Shown here: positions 1-14,100 of the stretch, piece after piece
Layout of the letters: every line of letters begins with the position of its first letter
How positions within the stretch are numbered: the first letter of the stretch is position 1
Assembly (NCBI GenBank): GCA_002221725.1
Contig: NJFT01000234.1
Coordinates: forward strand, 1 to 62,072
Length of the DNA: 62,072 nucleotides
Reading direction: 5' to 3'
Origin: Scedosporium boydii
Lineage: Eukaryota > Ascomycota > Sordariomycetes > Microascales > Microascaceae
Notes under the pieces: generated by a model
What the model saw: only the letters and a program-made list of their open reading frames with translations
Told to the model about the DNA's origin: nothing
Database searches by the model: none
Program-made: the position numbers and the translations under genes

Positions 1-882
1 CCACGCTAAAGAGTTAGTGAAGCCCCCCTCCGACCTTGCAGTTCTATGTCAAGGTGAGAGGGCTTTGAAGCGATTCACAGCCTTTGTTAGCCGAGTCAAG
101 ATCGAGAGATGGGAATTATGGAAATCATTGTTTTGCCTGCGAAGTACTTCGTAGATTCCTGAGTTCCAGGTCCCTCCGTCTAGACGCGATAAGATAAGAG
201 CTCTGACACTCTAAAATTCTGCACCGTGATCTCATGGGATTAATAATACGTAGGGGAAGGTCAAGGTACTCGTGAAACGGTGAGGAAATGGCCCTGAATG
301 AGAAACAAAATTCGAACGGAAAAACGAATTACAAAGAATTGGGGTCCTGCTTCGTCAGAAGGAGGAACAATTCCTTTGAATGGAAAACCGAAAACCGAAG
401 ACGGAAGTCGCTGCGCACGGTCCAGATCCAAGATTCGATTCTGTGCCCCGCATCCATCCCGCTTGCAGCAGCAGCCACCCACACCAAAACCCACGCCCAC
501 AATGTAGTAATGTACCATTTCGTGTGACCGCCTTTGCAATTGGGGAAAGCTTGTGAAGGCCCAAAATAAAATTTTTTGGCCCGTGGAAATTTTTTTTCTT
601 TCTCTTTTTGCCTTCTTCCCTTCCTACGGGAAGAAGGTGTATATCGACCATCAGCCGTACCTCGCCGTTCACTGGAGCAAGAAGACAAGAAGAACAGCCG
701 AAAAGCTCGTCAATTCTACTTTCGTTTTCACATCTGCTTCATACGTTTGACGTCGATTAATACCCTTCAACCTCAACTCTCCTCCCCATCGTCAACTTTT
801 TGCAAATTCCAGCTTCGTGTTGGGACCCTTTTTTGCATAACCCCTCCTCAAACCTCACCGACAAATTCCTTCATCAGCAACC
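1..882. other. intergenic, upstream of the IMP dehydrogenase gene
   Basis: I see no convincing gene here; the short open frames lack recognisable motifs and overlap on both strands. The last 300 nt are pyrimidine-rich, including long T/C runs near 587-630, as is common in strong housekeeping promoters of filamentous fungi. A perfect 12-bp palindrome, CGAAGTACTTCG, lies at 140-151. Confidence 0.6.
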
Positions 883-2823
883 ATGTCTACCCTTTACGGA
901 GAAGGCAAGGCCCTCGACTTCAAGAATGCCATCAATGACCTCAGCAACTACGAAAGCAGGGATGGACTCGACATCAAGGAGCTGATGGACACCAAGAAGC
1001 ATGGCGGTCTCACCTACAATGATTTCCTCCTGCTCCCTGGCTACATTGGTTTCCCCGCCTCTGAGGTCGTGCTCGACTCTCCCGTCACCAAGAAGATCAG
1101 CATCAAGACGCCCTTTGTCTCCTCCCCTATGGATACCGTCACAGAACACGAGATGGCCATCCACATGGCTCTCCAGGGCGGTCTCGGTGTCATTCACCAC
1201 AACTGCTCCGCCGAAGCCCAGGCGGACATGGTCCGCAAGGTGAAGCGTTACGAGAACGGTTTCATCCTCGATCCCGTCGTTATCAAGCGAACCACCACCG
1301 TTGGCGAGGCTTTCGATCTCAAGTTGAAGTGGGGTTTCGGTGGTTTCCCCGTTACAGGTACGAATTTTTCACTAAACCCTAAGCTCTTTCCCTGGGGCAA
1401 TTAGGCGTTTTCCCTGAGCCATCTATGATTACCAACCACTATTTTTAAACTTTCGTTCCACTGTAACGGTAGGGTTAAACACTCTGCCATGAGGACACCA
1501 TGTATATGACCTCGATGGCTCATGTTTGTTTCGTCAAACTGGGGAAGCGCCGTACGGCAACCCCCAAGACCAACACAATTGCATGGAACAAATGAACGCT
1601 GACAAATCCAAAACATTTAGAGACTGGTAGCGTTGGTTCCAAACTCCTCGGAATCGTCACTAACCGTGATATCCAATTCGAATCCGACCTCGACCAGCCC
1701 GTTGAAAATGTCATGGTTACCGACCTCATCACCGCCCAGGCCGGCATCACCCTGGCCGAGGCCAACCAGATCCTGAAGGACTCGAAGAAGGGCAAGCTCC
1801 CCATCGTGGACAAGGACTTTAACCTTGTTTCCATGATTTCCCGCTCCGACTTGAACAAGAACCAAGATTTCCCCCTCTCCTCCAAGGCCCCCGATAGCAA
1901 GCAGCTCATCGCCGCCGCCGCTATCGGCACCAGGCCCGAGGACAAGGTCAGGCTCCAGAAACTCGTCGATGCCGGCCTCGACATCGTTGTCCTTGACAGC
2001 TCCCAAGGAAACAGCATGTACCAGATTGAGATGATCAAGTGGATCAAGGAGAAGTTCCCCAAGCTTGAGGTCATCGGAGGAAACGTCGTCACCCGAGAAC
2101 AGGCGGCCTCCCTGATCCAAGCCGGTGTAGACGGCCTGAGAATTGGCATGGGAAGTGGCTCCGCCTGTATCACCCAGGAAGTGATGGCCGTTGGCCGTCC
2201 CCAGGCCGCGGCCGTCTACTCCGTCAGCAGCTTCGCCGCTCAATACGGCGTTCCTTGCATCGCCGACGGTGGTGTCCAGAACGTCGGTCACATCGTCAAG
2301 GGTCTCGCCCTTGGTGCCGCCACCGTCATGATGGGTGGTCTCCTCGCTGGTACCACCGAGTCCCCTGGTACCTCCTTCGTCTCAAGGGAGGGTAAGCTCG
2401 TCAAGGCTTACCGTGGTATGGGCAGCATCGACGCCATGCAGGACAAGAAGGCCGGCAATGGTGGCAAGGACAGCCAGAGGAGCAATGCCGGTACCGCCAG
2501 GTACTTCTCCGAGGGTGACAGTGTCCTTGTTGCCCAGGGCGTCTCTGGCTCTGTGGCTCACAGGGGGTAAGTCATATTTTTCAACTAAGTTTTTCTTTGT
2601 CCTGCGACTCGTACTGACCCCTCTCTCTAGACCTATTGGGAAGTTCGTCCCCTACCTCGCCGCTGGTCTCAAGCACTCTATGCAAGACTGCGGTATCCAG
2701 TCCCTCAAGGAACTCCACGAGGGCGTCGCTGCCGGCCTCGTCCGCTTCGAGCTCCGAACCTCGAGCGCCCAGGCCGAGGGCAACGTCAACATGGAGTCCT
2801 ACGAGAAGAAGCTTTTCGCATAA
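883..2823 (+). CDS. inosine-5'-monophosphate dehydrogenase (IMPDH)
   Basis: Oxidises IMP to XMP with NAD+, the rate-limiting step of guanine nucleotide synthesis, in the cytosol as a tetramer or octamer. Exons are 883-1357, 1621-2566 and 2631-2823, joined in phase to give 537 residues, the normal fungal length. The first intron (263 nt) falls inside the CBS (Bateman) region. Visible marks are the N-terminal [11 protein letters not shown], the catalytic loop [13 protein letters not shown] with the nucleophilic Cys near residue 341, the substrate loop [11 protein letters not shown], the flap [10 protein letters not shown] and QGVSGSV. The start is the first ATG of the conserved frame. The gene is complete. 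The residue before the catalytic Cys is Ala, where animals have Ile; I believe this is usual in ascomycetes. It is convergent with the MFS gene downstream. Confidence 0.97.
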
Positions 2824-3638
2824 ATGGTGCAACTAGGGGTACATACGCAAAATATTGGAGGGTTTTAAAAAAGGGAATGGGAAGGATTGAGTTTTATGGA
2901 TTGATGATGATGGAAAAGAGAAAAGAATAGGAGTTCTTTGTTTTTTGCGCTTAGATCACGATGTCTTTTCTTTTTTTCGTAGATTATACGAGGCCCTTTT
3001 GATACTTCAATGATCTCCTGTAAGGGAGGGATTGGGCCAGATACCCCCCTTTGGAAACAAGGGAAATGAAGAGAGCGAAATAGGGTAGAAATAAATGGAA
3101 GAGTGGGGAGAGGAGTTATGCTGGCGGTTTTTCAGGCGGGATTTTGCAAATTTTCAATATGAAGAAGATAGTTCAAGAACTGATGTGAATGAAGACTTCA
3201 AGATTCTTTATTTCTTTATTCTCGACTCCTTGCCTTGCTACAATGTGATGATGCCCACAAGAACACTAGATATATCCAAAAACACAAGTCCTCTTTAAAT
3301 GCTTCCTCTATTACCCCTGTGCTTGTATATGAATGCATATGCATACCATACCCGTCATCATCATCCAAAAGAAAGATCGTGATAGTCCAAGAAAAGGAAA
3401 TGAAAAATAGAAAAACGCAAACTTTTATGGTTTCGTTGACCCAACCTTGAAACTCCGGAAAGCACCCAACGGATGCTAAACAAGTTTTGTCGCTGTGCGG
3501 TAAAAGAAAGCAACGGGGATGTGCGAATGGAAATCAGTCAAGACCCAATGTGCAATCCCCCCCAACAAGTCCGAGAGCATGATGCCAAAGGAAGAAAAGC
3601 GAACATCAAAATCGAAACCCTAGGACAACTCCTAAAGC
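2824..3638. other. intergenic between convergent IMPDH and MFS genes
   Basis: Holds the 3' ends of two convergent genes. It is A/T-rich with T-runs near 2940-2980, compatible with 3' untranslated regions. No coding or repeat signal is seen. Confidence 0.6.
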
Positions 3639-6156
3639 TTAGTGGGTAGAGCGATAGGGACTACCACCACGCTCCTCGTGCTTCAAAAGCGGCAAAACAT
3701 CATCATTTTCCCCAACATCCCCCGCATCATAATCCGCCACATACGCCGACTCCTCCTCCTCATCGCTCCCAAGCACCACCGTAGCCGTCGCGCTGGAATC
3801 CTCATCCTCCTCCTCCTCGTCATCGCTACACTCACTCGACCTACTCGGCCCATCTCCCTCAACGAGATACCAAGCGGGAATAGCCCCGACCAGCGCAACG
3901 ACGGAGAGCAGCCACCACGAAGCCGATACGTATCCGTGCCGGACGCCCCAGGAAAAAGCGGCGCCGGCGAAGGCGGGACCGACGGCGCGGCCGATGGCGC
4001 TGAAGGTCGTGGCGAAGCCGTTGAGGGTGCCGAGGATGGAGAGGGAGGAGCAGGAGTTTGTGAGGAGGATGGTCATGCAGGGGAAGCCGATGATGACGGC
4101 GAAGGCTTTGAAGCACATGATGGTGAGGAGGGCGGTGTAGCGGAGTTGGGGGTTGGAGATGAGGACGGTGAAGGGGGTGAAGATGTAGACTACGGGGAAG
4201 AGGAGGCCTGGCGAGGGGGTTAGTATTCAGACATTCATCTTTGAAAGGGGGGGAAAAAAAAAGCTCGATGGAAAGGGGACGAGTACTCACAGCAAGCACG
4301 GAAACACCGCAGGGCACCAAACTTCTTGCAAAGAGGAGGGAAGATAACAAACTGGATAAAGCCGCAAGCGACACCATAGACCGTGAAGATGGTCCCGATG
4401 GTATTGGACTCAATGCCGAACCCACCGGTGAAGAAGAAAGGTAGCCTAGTGTTCTCCGGCGTGTACTCCACAGGAGGATAGTTAAGGAACACGGGCAGGA
4501 CCTGATCGTACGCCACCGAATGCAGAGCCAAAAACGTATAGCAGAGCAATCCGATACTCGACTGCGTCGTAAACACCTCCTTCATACCCGGGCGGAATTT
4601 CCCCATGTGGGCAGGGCCGTGCTTATGGTGATGTGCGGAAACAAGCGGGGCCGTAGCCTCCCCGTCGACAAAGGAGGCCCGCCGTTGGCGCTGTCCCTTG
4701 ATAGCCCGCGAAAGCCTCTTGCCGAGTTTCAGACCCCAGTCCTCGTGGTGGCGTCTATGCTCGAGGGTTTCCTTGAGGAACAGGGTGGCGATGGTCATGG
4801 AGAACAGGAATACGATGGCGGCGAGGAAGTTTGGCAGGGCGAAGGGGTATTTCTCCCAGAAGGAATGGCCGCCGAAGAGCGCGGGGAATCGCTTGGCTGG
4901 GTTGGCGAAAAAGCCTCCGAAGGCGGGGCCGAAGACGGAGCCTATTGACCAGACGAGGGGCATGATGGAGAAGGCGACGGGTTGGAGTTCTCTCTCGGGG
5001 ACCATTTCCGCAACCATGGTTCTTAGAATGCCGACTAATCGCGCATGTTAATGCCCGTCTTTGAAGATCACAAGAAAAGTAGAGGAGCAGGCTCAGGGAC
5101 GGGGGTGCTCACCGTTTCCGTTACCACCTCCTTGGATGGCGCGGACAAAGATGGCCATGGGGAGGCTGTCGACGATGCCCCATATGAGGAAGCAAATCAT
5201 GGTGCTGAATAAACCGATGATGATGGTGGGCTTTCGGCCAATATTATCGGATGCCCTTCCCCAGGGTACAGCCGTGAGACTCTGCGCGAAGGAGAAGACG
5301 GCGGAGGTGATTCCAGCCCAGTATGCAACGTCATTGTCGGGAACGCCAAACCCCTTGATCATCTCAGGGAGGTAAGGAAATACGGATAGTAGAGCGAGGG
5401 GCTCCGCGAATCGAGCGACGGCTACATGGCGAAGAAGACGAGCGGTTAGCAACTCCGTGTTAAGCAAACTAGATTGGGTTATATGGAGGAGCGAATGCTT
5501 TGGGTACCCGTAGAGCTGACGACCACCACATTGTTCCAACGGATGAGCTTCACCGAACCGAGCCAAGTTCTGAACCTGCTGCTTTGACCTCAATGAGAAA
5601 CATGCGTCGGCTTAAACCGTGACAGCGATGCAATTGCACCGAGCCAGGCAAAGTCATTTCCTGTTGACGAGTCTATCAACGGCACAAGAAGAAATTTAAG
5701 AAACAAGCAAACAAAGTAAAATATTGAGGTAAAAATAAACTAAATCAGAGGCATTGACTATGTTCGTCGAGGCGCAGTGGTTCGAGCAAATGGAGGGGCA
5801 CAGATGATGGCGGGGTCGAGGTGTTTGTTTGCCATGATTGGGAAATGCTGTGATACTGAGATCGAAGCAGCATGGGCGCCATGGAGCGGGAAGAGGCATA
5901 AAAGGCAGGCAAACTTGCGAATCGGGAAGCAACATCTTGGCCGGGCTCATGCAGTGTGGAAGCAATGGAAGCAGGAGGAGCGGGAGCGGTCGAAGAAACA
6001 AGGTGATAGGGCAAAGAAGTTTCGATGTGATCTTCAACACTCACCAAGAATGAAGAGCTGCTGCTTGGGCAACTTGGGCTTCGGTTTAGAGGATCGTCTT
6101 GAACGATGCTTTGATAGCGTCGGGGACGAGTCCCGACGCGACGAAAAACTCGTCAT
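3639..6156 (-). CDS. MFS transporter (TetA / SLC46-like family)
   Basis: A plasma- or vacuolar-membrane exporter of the major facilitator superfamily; substrate unknown. Exons on the minus strand are 6156-6045, 5421-5113, 5034-4291 and 4207-3639; phases agree and give 577 residues. The N-terminus ends in KLPKQQLFILAVARFAEP, the usual entry into helix 1 of this family. The loop after helix 2 carries WGRASDNIGRKP, the MFS signature. Helices follow through residue ~500, with a poorly conserved, acidic linker between the halves and an acidic Ser/Glu/Asp-rich C-terminal tail (near 3690-3850) that is probably cytosolic. The first intron is long (623 nt) and depends on my choosing a start at 6156; a later ATG at 5593 would give a worse N-terminus. 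Confidence 0.88.
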
Positions 6157-8741
6157 CGTGGGAGTTGCTGTGCCTCTGGAGGAGGCAAGCGGACGACGGT
6201 GGGCAGGATACGGGACGAGGAGTTCTCAACCAAGCAGAGGAGAGAGGGATACGACTATTCACGAAAGAAAGCCTTTACGGGAGAACGGAGCAGCAATTGT
6301 TTATCTTAATAGGTCAAGAAGCCAGAGTCAGAGAACACAAATCGAAGTTCACTCGGCTCAAGAAAGTTGCGCGGAACACATGGAGATGGAAATTTCGAGG
6401 TAGAAGTAGGAGAGTTGAGGGAGAGCAAAGGTTCCCAAGTTACAATTTCGCCCAGGACGGATTAGCGAAGTATTAAAATGGAAATTTTGCACCCCACTCA
6501 GAAGTACCACAAATTGTACGAAGTACGAAGTCGAGGACATCATCGACCGATTGTGCACTAGCCTTAACTGGAGTGCTTCGAGTGGAGAGGATCTGGGCTC
6601 TCGCACTTTCGCACGCGGACTACGCATACGTGAGTGGCGAAACGGCACAATGATCCATCCACCCATGAGAAGAAACTGATTGAGTCTCTCGAGCAGGCTG
6701 TGACTCAACTCAAGGAAAATAAAGAAACCAATACGATGTAGTAAATACTTCTCCTCTCCCCTTCGCAATGAGGCCCGACGCAAAGTGTCAACACCTTGAC
6801 TTGACCAGCCCCCCACTGAGGGGGATCGCGTCAACGTCGCTGCGCACAATCAATCGGAAGCTGGCCGTGGCAACCACCCCGGCCCGGACGGCGCTCGGCG
6901 ACAGATCATCTTGGCCTGTACCAGGGGCCTACCCGGATGTGACGAAATCCAACCACCCAGAACCAGGCCACTCAGCGGCTCCTAATTTAACATCTACGGT
7001 CTCTCCCGCTTCGCTTCTCCGCTTTCGCAGACTAGCGTTCTTCGTTTCACAGGGCTTGACTAGCAACTGCTTCCAGTCCAAGCATCTTCTTATTAGGTTT
7101 CAAAATACCTTGAGCGTTCTAGGCGGTCACTGCCTCGATTTGACGTGCGTGGGTAGCGCCTGCCGGGGTAGATTTTTTACCGATAGCAGCCGTCCGTTGT
7201 CGGCCAATTCCCGCTGCTGTGATTGGCCGGTGATGGTGAAAGGGCGCGGTCGGCACCGGGAGAATCGGCCTCTTATTAATAATAATGTTTCTCGCAAGGG
7301 TGACTCCATTGTCCATCGTCTATTGTCGCTTTTCGCGGTCGGACATAGTGGAGTACGGAGTACCTCGACCTCCCTTCGTGGAGACTTCGGAGCAGGATGG
7401 ATGTTACGCTCATTTGACGTCTTATTGTCCTTCCCGTCCCCGCTGTTTACTAGCATAAATCTTATTTTTTCGAGAACAGCACTGCTGCTCCTCCACTAGC
7501 TCAGTTAAAAAGCCAACCAAATCATGCGTCGAGCGGGGGGTTCAAAGGTCGCCTAAGTAAACACTGAAAGACGGTCAATGTCCTGATAACGCGACCGGTC
7601 TCGATCCTTTAGACGGGCAGGTTGCATCTATTGATCCGTAAAACTTATCCTGTGACTCCGGCTGCATTGTCACCTGCAGCTTTGAGGATGGATGGTGGGG
7701 CTAACCAGGGTCCTGCTCCATCCTTCACATCCCGGATGTGAGCTTCGGACTTTACAGCGTTCAAGACCGCACCCTCGTGCAGGTGCATGCAAAGGCCCGC
7801 TCTGCTGCCGACGATGCTCGACTGGGCAATCGTGATGCAAACCTCACAGAGGACGAACCAAAGTCCACTCATGGTCCAGGGTTGCTTTTGATTTGCTCCA
7901 TCTCTCGAGATACGAAGTGTCGGCGTCAGTCGTGCAGGCTGTACAGGGACGTCATTCATCCGCTCCGTATCCGCTCCTGCCATCGTTTTAATCCAGTAAA
8001 AACGTTCACGTGAAACTTAATTCCGTCGAAGTTGCAAATCATACCTGCAGCCAGCCATTTGCGTTTGATTTCGATTGGAGATATGCTAAAGGTAGTGCCA
8101 CTGGTTTTGGCCGGCTGATAACGAACGGGATCGTGACGGCTAACATTTTAAAACCGGCTGAAAAATAATTACAAAAATATAAATAAAAAATAAAAAATAC
8201 ATAAAATCAAATAACGTGACGTGAGCTGAAGCAGTGCCTTCAACAAACCTAAGTCTGGAAACCGTAGCAATGTCTTTCTTCACCCATCCCTGAGAGGAGG
8301 AAACTCCCTTGAGCGTGGCAACACGCCCGGGCTGTTCTATCTTCAACACCAGAATAGCCTGAGTAAGGCGGTCCCCAGAACGGATCCCCCAACGAAGCAA
8401 GAAAATTGAATGATTTAATCTGTGTATGCTCCCCCCCTTCCATACCTCTTCGTCCCTACAAGGATGAAAACAGAGGACCTATATATATCCAAAGATATAT
8501 CCTCTGGCGACTGTTTCGATATCTCCATCTATCTGCTTAATGAGCTGTCAGGTACGAAGCTTGCCAGGGAACTGAGTAAACGCCGCGGGCCTGGATGATC
8601 ACATAGGCAAGAAAACAGAGAATCGATGTGCAAGGCAAAAAAGAAGTGACAAAAGAGATGGAAAGAGGGTAAAGTAAACCAAGTGTTTTTTTCTGGGAGC
8701 GAGTAACCGAGCAATCAAGTACAGCTGCACAGGCCCCCTCT
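6157..8741. other. long intergenic region (2.6 kb)
   Basis: No gene that I can support. An open frame of 243 codons on the plus strand (6768-7499) has no motif and an odd composition, so I leave it out. There is an A/T-rich patch at 8145-8215 and a short TACGAAGTA motif at 6517-6525, with a related TACGGAGTA at 7354-7362. The region would contain the promoter of the MFS gene on its left and the 3' end of the sugar transporter on its right. Confidence 0.5.
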
Positions 8742-10643
8742 TCAGACCTTATGCTCAACATTGACCATGCCTTCCTGCTTACGCTCCTGCTCTTCAACAC
8801 GACGGTCGAGGTCGGTGACGGCAAACTTCGAAGAGTCCATGGACGGCACGAACCAGGGTGCCTCGGTGAAAAGGTACTTCATCTCCTCGAGAGGTCGCTT
8901 AGCGGTTTCGGGCAGAACGGCCCAGAAGAAGATGGCGTTGGAGAAGTTGCAGACCTGAGAGAATTACCATTAATACCCGAGACAATATGTTAGAGAGACT
9001 GGAGAAACCTCACGATAAAGAGAATGTACCACCTCCACCCGATGCCGGTCTTGTCGTCAAGAGCCACCGACGTAGTCTGCCCAATCATGGTGTTGAAGGC
9101 GAAGCTGGTCATCGTCGCGATGGAGACACCTTTCGACCGCGTCTTCAAGTCAAAGATTTCAGCGGGGATGATCCAGGAGAGCGGGCCGCAGGTAGCGCTG
9201 AAGCAAAAGTTGTACAGCCAAGTGATGACAATGAAGCCCCAAGCCGCGCCACCGTTGCTTTTGTCTGAGCCGGGAGGGAAACGGGCCAGGAGGATGGTGG
9301 CAATGATAAAAGTCACCATGTTGCCCAGGTTTCCAAAGATGAGCGGCCACCTTCGGCCCGTCCTGTCAATAAAGAGAATGCAGAGGAACTGGGCCACGAG
9401 CGCGAGCACGGAGGAAATGGCCTGGTATCGCAATGTCTCGTCTTCCGCGATGCCGACCTTTTTGTAGATGGCCACAGAGTAGTATTGAATTGCACTCACA
9501 CCTGTCATTTGGATCGAAGCCTGCAGCCCACACGCTAGAACTAGCCTCCTGAAGGAGGACCGATCTGTGAAAAGTTCGGCGTAGGACTTCGCCGAGGCCT
9601 CGTGCTCGAGTGTGATGGACTCCTGGATTTGATCGAATTCGGCGCGGACCCAGGGGTCCGAAGCGTCCCCGCGAGAGTGGAGCTGGGCTAAGGTCTTGAG
9701 GCCTTGTTCAACTCTGCCCTGTCGTATGAGCCAGCGAGGGGATTCGGGGAAAAAGAGGATGAGCGTTCCCAAGATACCGGCGGGGACATTCTGGATGCCA
9801 AGACTAACCCGCCACTGCTTGTCGTCGGTCTTGGCAAAGCCAATGTATGAGCCTGGGAGACTCGGTCAGAAGTGTCTTGGCTGGACTTTTTTCTTCTTTT
9901 CTTTTTTTCCGGAGGTAAAATGGGGTCCCGGGCTTACCGTAGGAGATCCAGGCGGCGACAAGGGCGCCAACACCAAGCATGAACTGCTGCAGGGCTGTGA
10001 CGCGACCCCGAATGCTCGGGTGGCAGAGTTCAGCCTGGTACAATGGAATAATCATGGTGAGAAAGCCGACACTACACAGAACGATCAGCGTCACAAGAAA
10101 AGTAAGATTAATAGATGTATCGACGGTGGATGCTGCTTACCCGACGCCAGCAAGGCATCGACCCGAGTACATGTAGCTGATGTTCTGCGCACCAGTCTGC
10201 AGGCCGCCACCGAGGAGGAAAACGAGGGAGCCGATGAGGATGGTCATTTTACGACCGAGGTAGTCGCCAACGGGGCCAGCAAACATTGCGCCGAAAAAAG
10301 CACCCCCGGTGAAGATTGAAACAATGGCTCCGCTGCACGTAGAAACTGGCGTCAGTTCTATGGATCATACTCCAACTACGACAACAACAACACCATTTTT
10401 TTCCCCAGACTCTCCGGGAAAGCTTACATTTCATCTGGGTCATCACCAAACCTTTCTAGGAATGAAGGCGACGCGATGACCTGGGCAATAACGCCCAGAT
10501 CGTAACCGAAAGTCACAGAGCCGAGCGAGGCAAAAAGGCCCACAAGAAACTGCGAGGAACGAAACTCGTTACAACCTAACCGTATAAACAGGCAATGGCA
10601 ATTCTTTCTTCCTTACCTGGTACCACTTGGGTGGAAGCTCCAT
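8742..10643 (-). CDS. MFS sugar transporter (hexose/pentose type)
   Basis: Proton-coupled monosaccharide or short oligosaccharide uptake at the plasma membrane. Six exons, 10643-10617, 10549-10428, 10332-10141, 10071-9938, 9852-9014 and 8954-8742, keep phase throughout and encode 508 residues, normal for the family. Signatures seen are GDYLGRK after helix 2, FPESPRWLIRQGR after helix 6, IDRTGRRWP after helix 8 and PETAKRPLEEM after helix 12. The first exon has only 9 codons (MELPPKWYQ). It is divergent from the GH51 arabinofuranosidase, with about 700 nt between the start codons. From that context I infer a role in uptake of arabinose or arabino-oligosaccharides; the sequence alone does not fix the substrate. 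Confidence 0.93.
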
Positions 10644-11351
10644 GGCTGTGATAGAGTCCGGAGTTGACGAACTAGAAATCGAGGAAAGAGTTGTAACTTG
10701 TGTTAGTCTCGTCACTTTCGAGTCTCGTGTCATCCAGGGTCCCTCCCCATTGCTGATAATGGACGTCGATGGCGGAGCATAGCTCTATATAGCCTCCCAT
10801 TCAATATGGTACCTCCTTGTCGTACTCCAAGCTTTCCCCATCAACAGTACAGCAGTTATCCAAGCACGCGCACACACCATTAACAGCAGTCCTCGAAGGG
10901 GAGTCGGGTGCGCCCCTCCCCCGGTCCGTCTGCATGATAGGTCCGGCAAACGGATTATGCGCGCCAATCGTGAGGCTAGAATTGGCATTGCCGGGGCGGC
11001 GCAGAGTAGCAACAAGCCAATTTCCCCGTGAATGGTCCCGGCACATGGCGCGCTTTTCTCTGGGGAATGTGGGAGGCAAGACTGGGGTATTATGTGCCAG
11101 TCGCGCTCGCTTGTGGAAGGGTGGAGATCAAATGGATTGGAACTTTGGTAGTGCGGGGAAGCTTGTCTCTCTTCATTGGAACTGACCTATGATTATAAAG
11201 TAGGGAAGCTTTTGTCCCTTTTTTTCCCTTCTTGTTCTTTTTCAAAAAGATTTCCGTGTTGTGTGCAAGTCTAGCTTCCCAAAGCTCCGCCACGTCACCC
11301 GGGCTCCCCTGTTGTCGGTGCAACGTCAACAAGAAAATATTACCCACCACC
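10644..11351. promoter_or_regulatory. shared divergent promoter of sugar transporter and GH51
   Basis: A 708-nt stretch between two start codons facing away from each other. It holds several matches to SYGGRG, the CreA/Cre1 carbon-repressor consensus: CCGGGG at 10991, CTGGGG at 11060 and 11082, GTGGAG at 11121 and GCGGGG at 11153. One GGCTAG at 10974-10979 fits the XlnR-type consensus GGCTAR. These are short and degenerate motifs, so each alone is weak; five SYGGRG sites within about 170 nt is suggestive. Confidence 0.4.
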
Positions 11352-13364
<2,013 letters not shown>

Positions 13365-14100
13365 TGGGCGAACTCGGCCCAAACAGTGCATGCGATTCTG
13401 GCGTACATAGACTTTGTTGTGATAACATAAATTTGATATACAGGTGTCTACCCCAGACGCGCAGAAAGGCGCTCAGTTAGGGATGCGGCAGCAAGTAGGA
13501 AACTAGATTTGTGGCTGCACGGGATGTTTTTAAGAGGTCTTTAATTGGGGGCAATTCCCCTGCTATTTCAATATTGAGTGTTGACTTACTCCGCAAGCCG
13601 GAAATTCGGACATCCCCATGACAGTATTCAGAGTAGTTCTCCTGGAGCATTGAATAGGGGAATTCGAAGTCCCGAATAAGATCAGGACTGTTCCCAAGTC
13701 ACCCTTGAGGAGGGCATAACTGATCCGGGAGACTGAGTACGGGTCGTATAGACGCCTTAGGGTTAGATAATTAGGGTTGGCATTATAATTATTGGTTGCT
13801 TGACAATCGTTTTCTCACAAAACAAGCGACAGAACACAGTTCTTTTACAGCCGTCAGCTGGGTTTATAAAGAACAGCCGGAGATAATAGTTTCCAGACAG
13901 CAGTTATATTCAAACATACACCAGGGAGGTTCCTGGGGTGAAGAATGGCATTCGATCCGCTCAACCATTGGTACTACACTGAGACTGATATGTTCAAACC
14001 AGAACGCTTGATTTTGATTTTTTTTCAATGGCCCAAGGACTCACGCTGAATGACTTGTATACATGTATAGGGATTGATCCTTCGCTTGTCCATCCACCAT
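13365..14100. other. intergenic between convergent GH51 and kinase-like genes
   Basis: No gene is supported. The plus-strand frame at 13796-14011 has no motif. The region should contain both 3' untranslated ends. Confidence 0.5.

Noticed and set aside
1617..2291. Long minus-strand frame inside IMPDH
   Set aside because: It is antisense to clearly conserved IMPDH sequence and has no recognisable domain.
883..2823. IMPDH as a mycophenolic-acid resistance copy of a biosynthetic cluster
   Set aside because: No mycophenolate-type genes nearby; the residue changes seen look like normal fungal variation; most likely the housekeeping gene.
3642..4223. Plus-strand frame of 193 codons inside the MFS gene
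   Set aside because: Antisense shadow of the well-supported last MFS exon.
6768..7499. Plus-strand open frame of 243 codons
   Set aside because: No motif, high Ser/Arg/Leu without domain structure, and no sign of splicing signals or conservation that I can see; likely chance.
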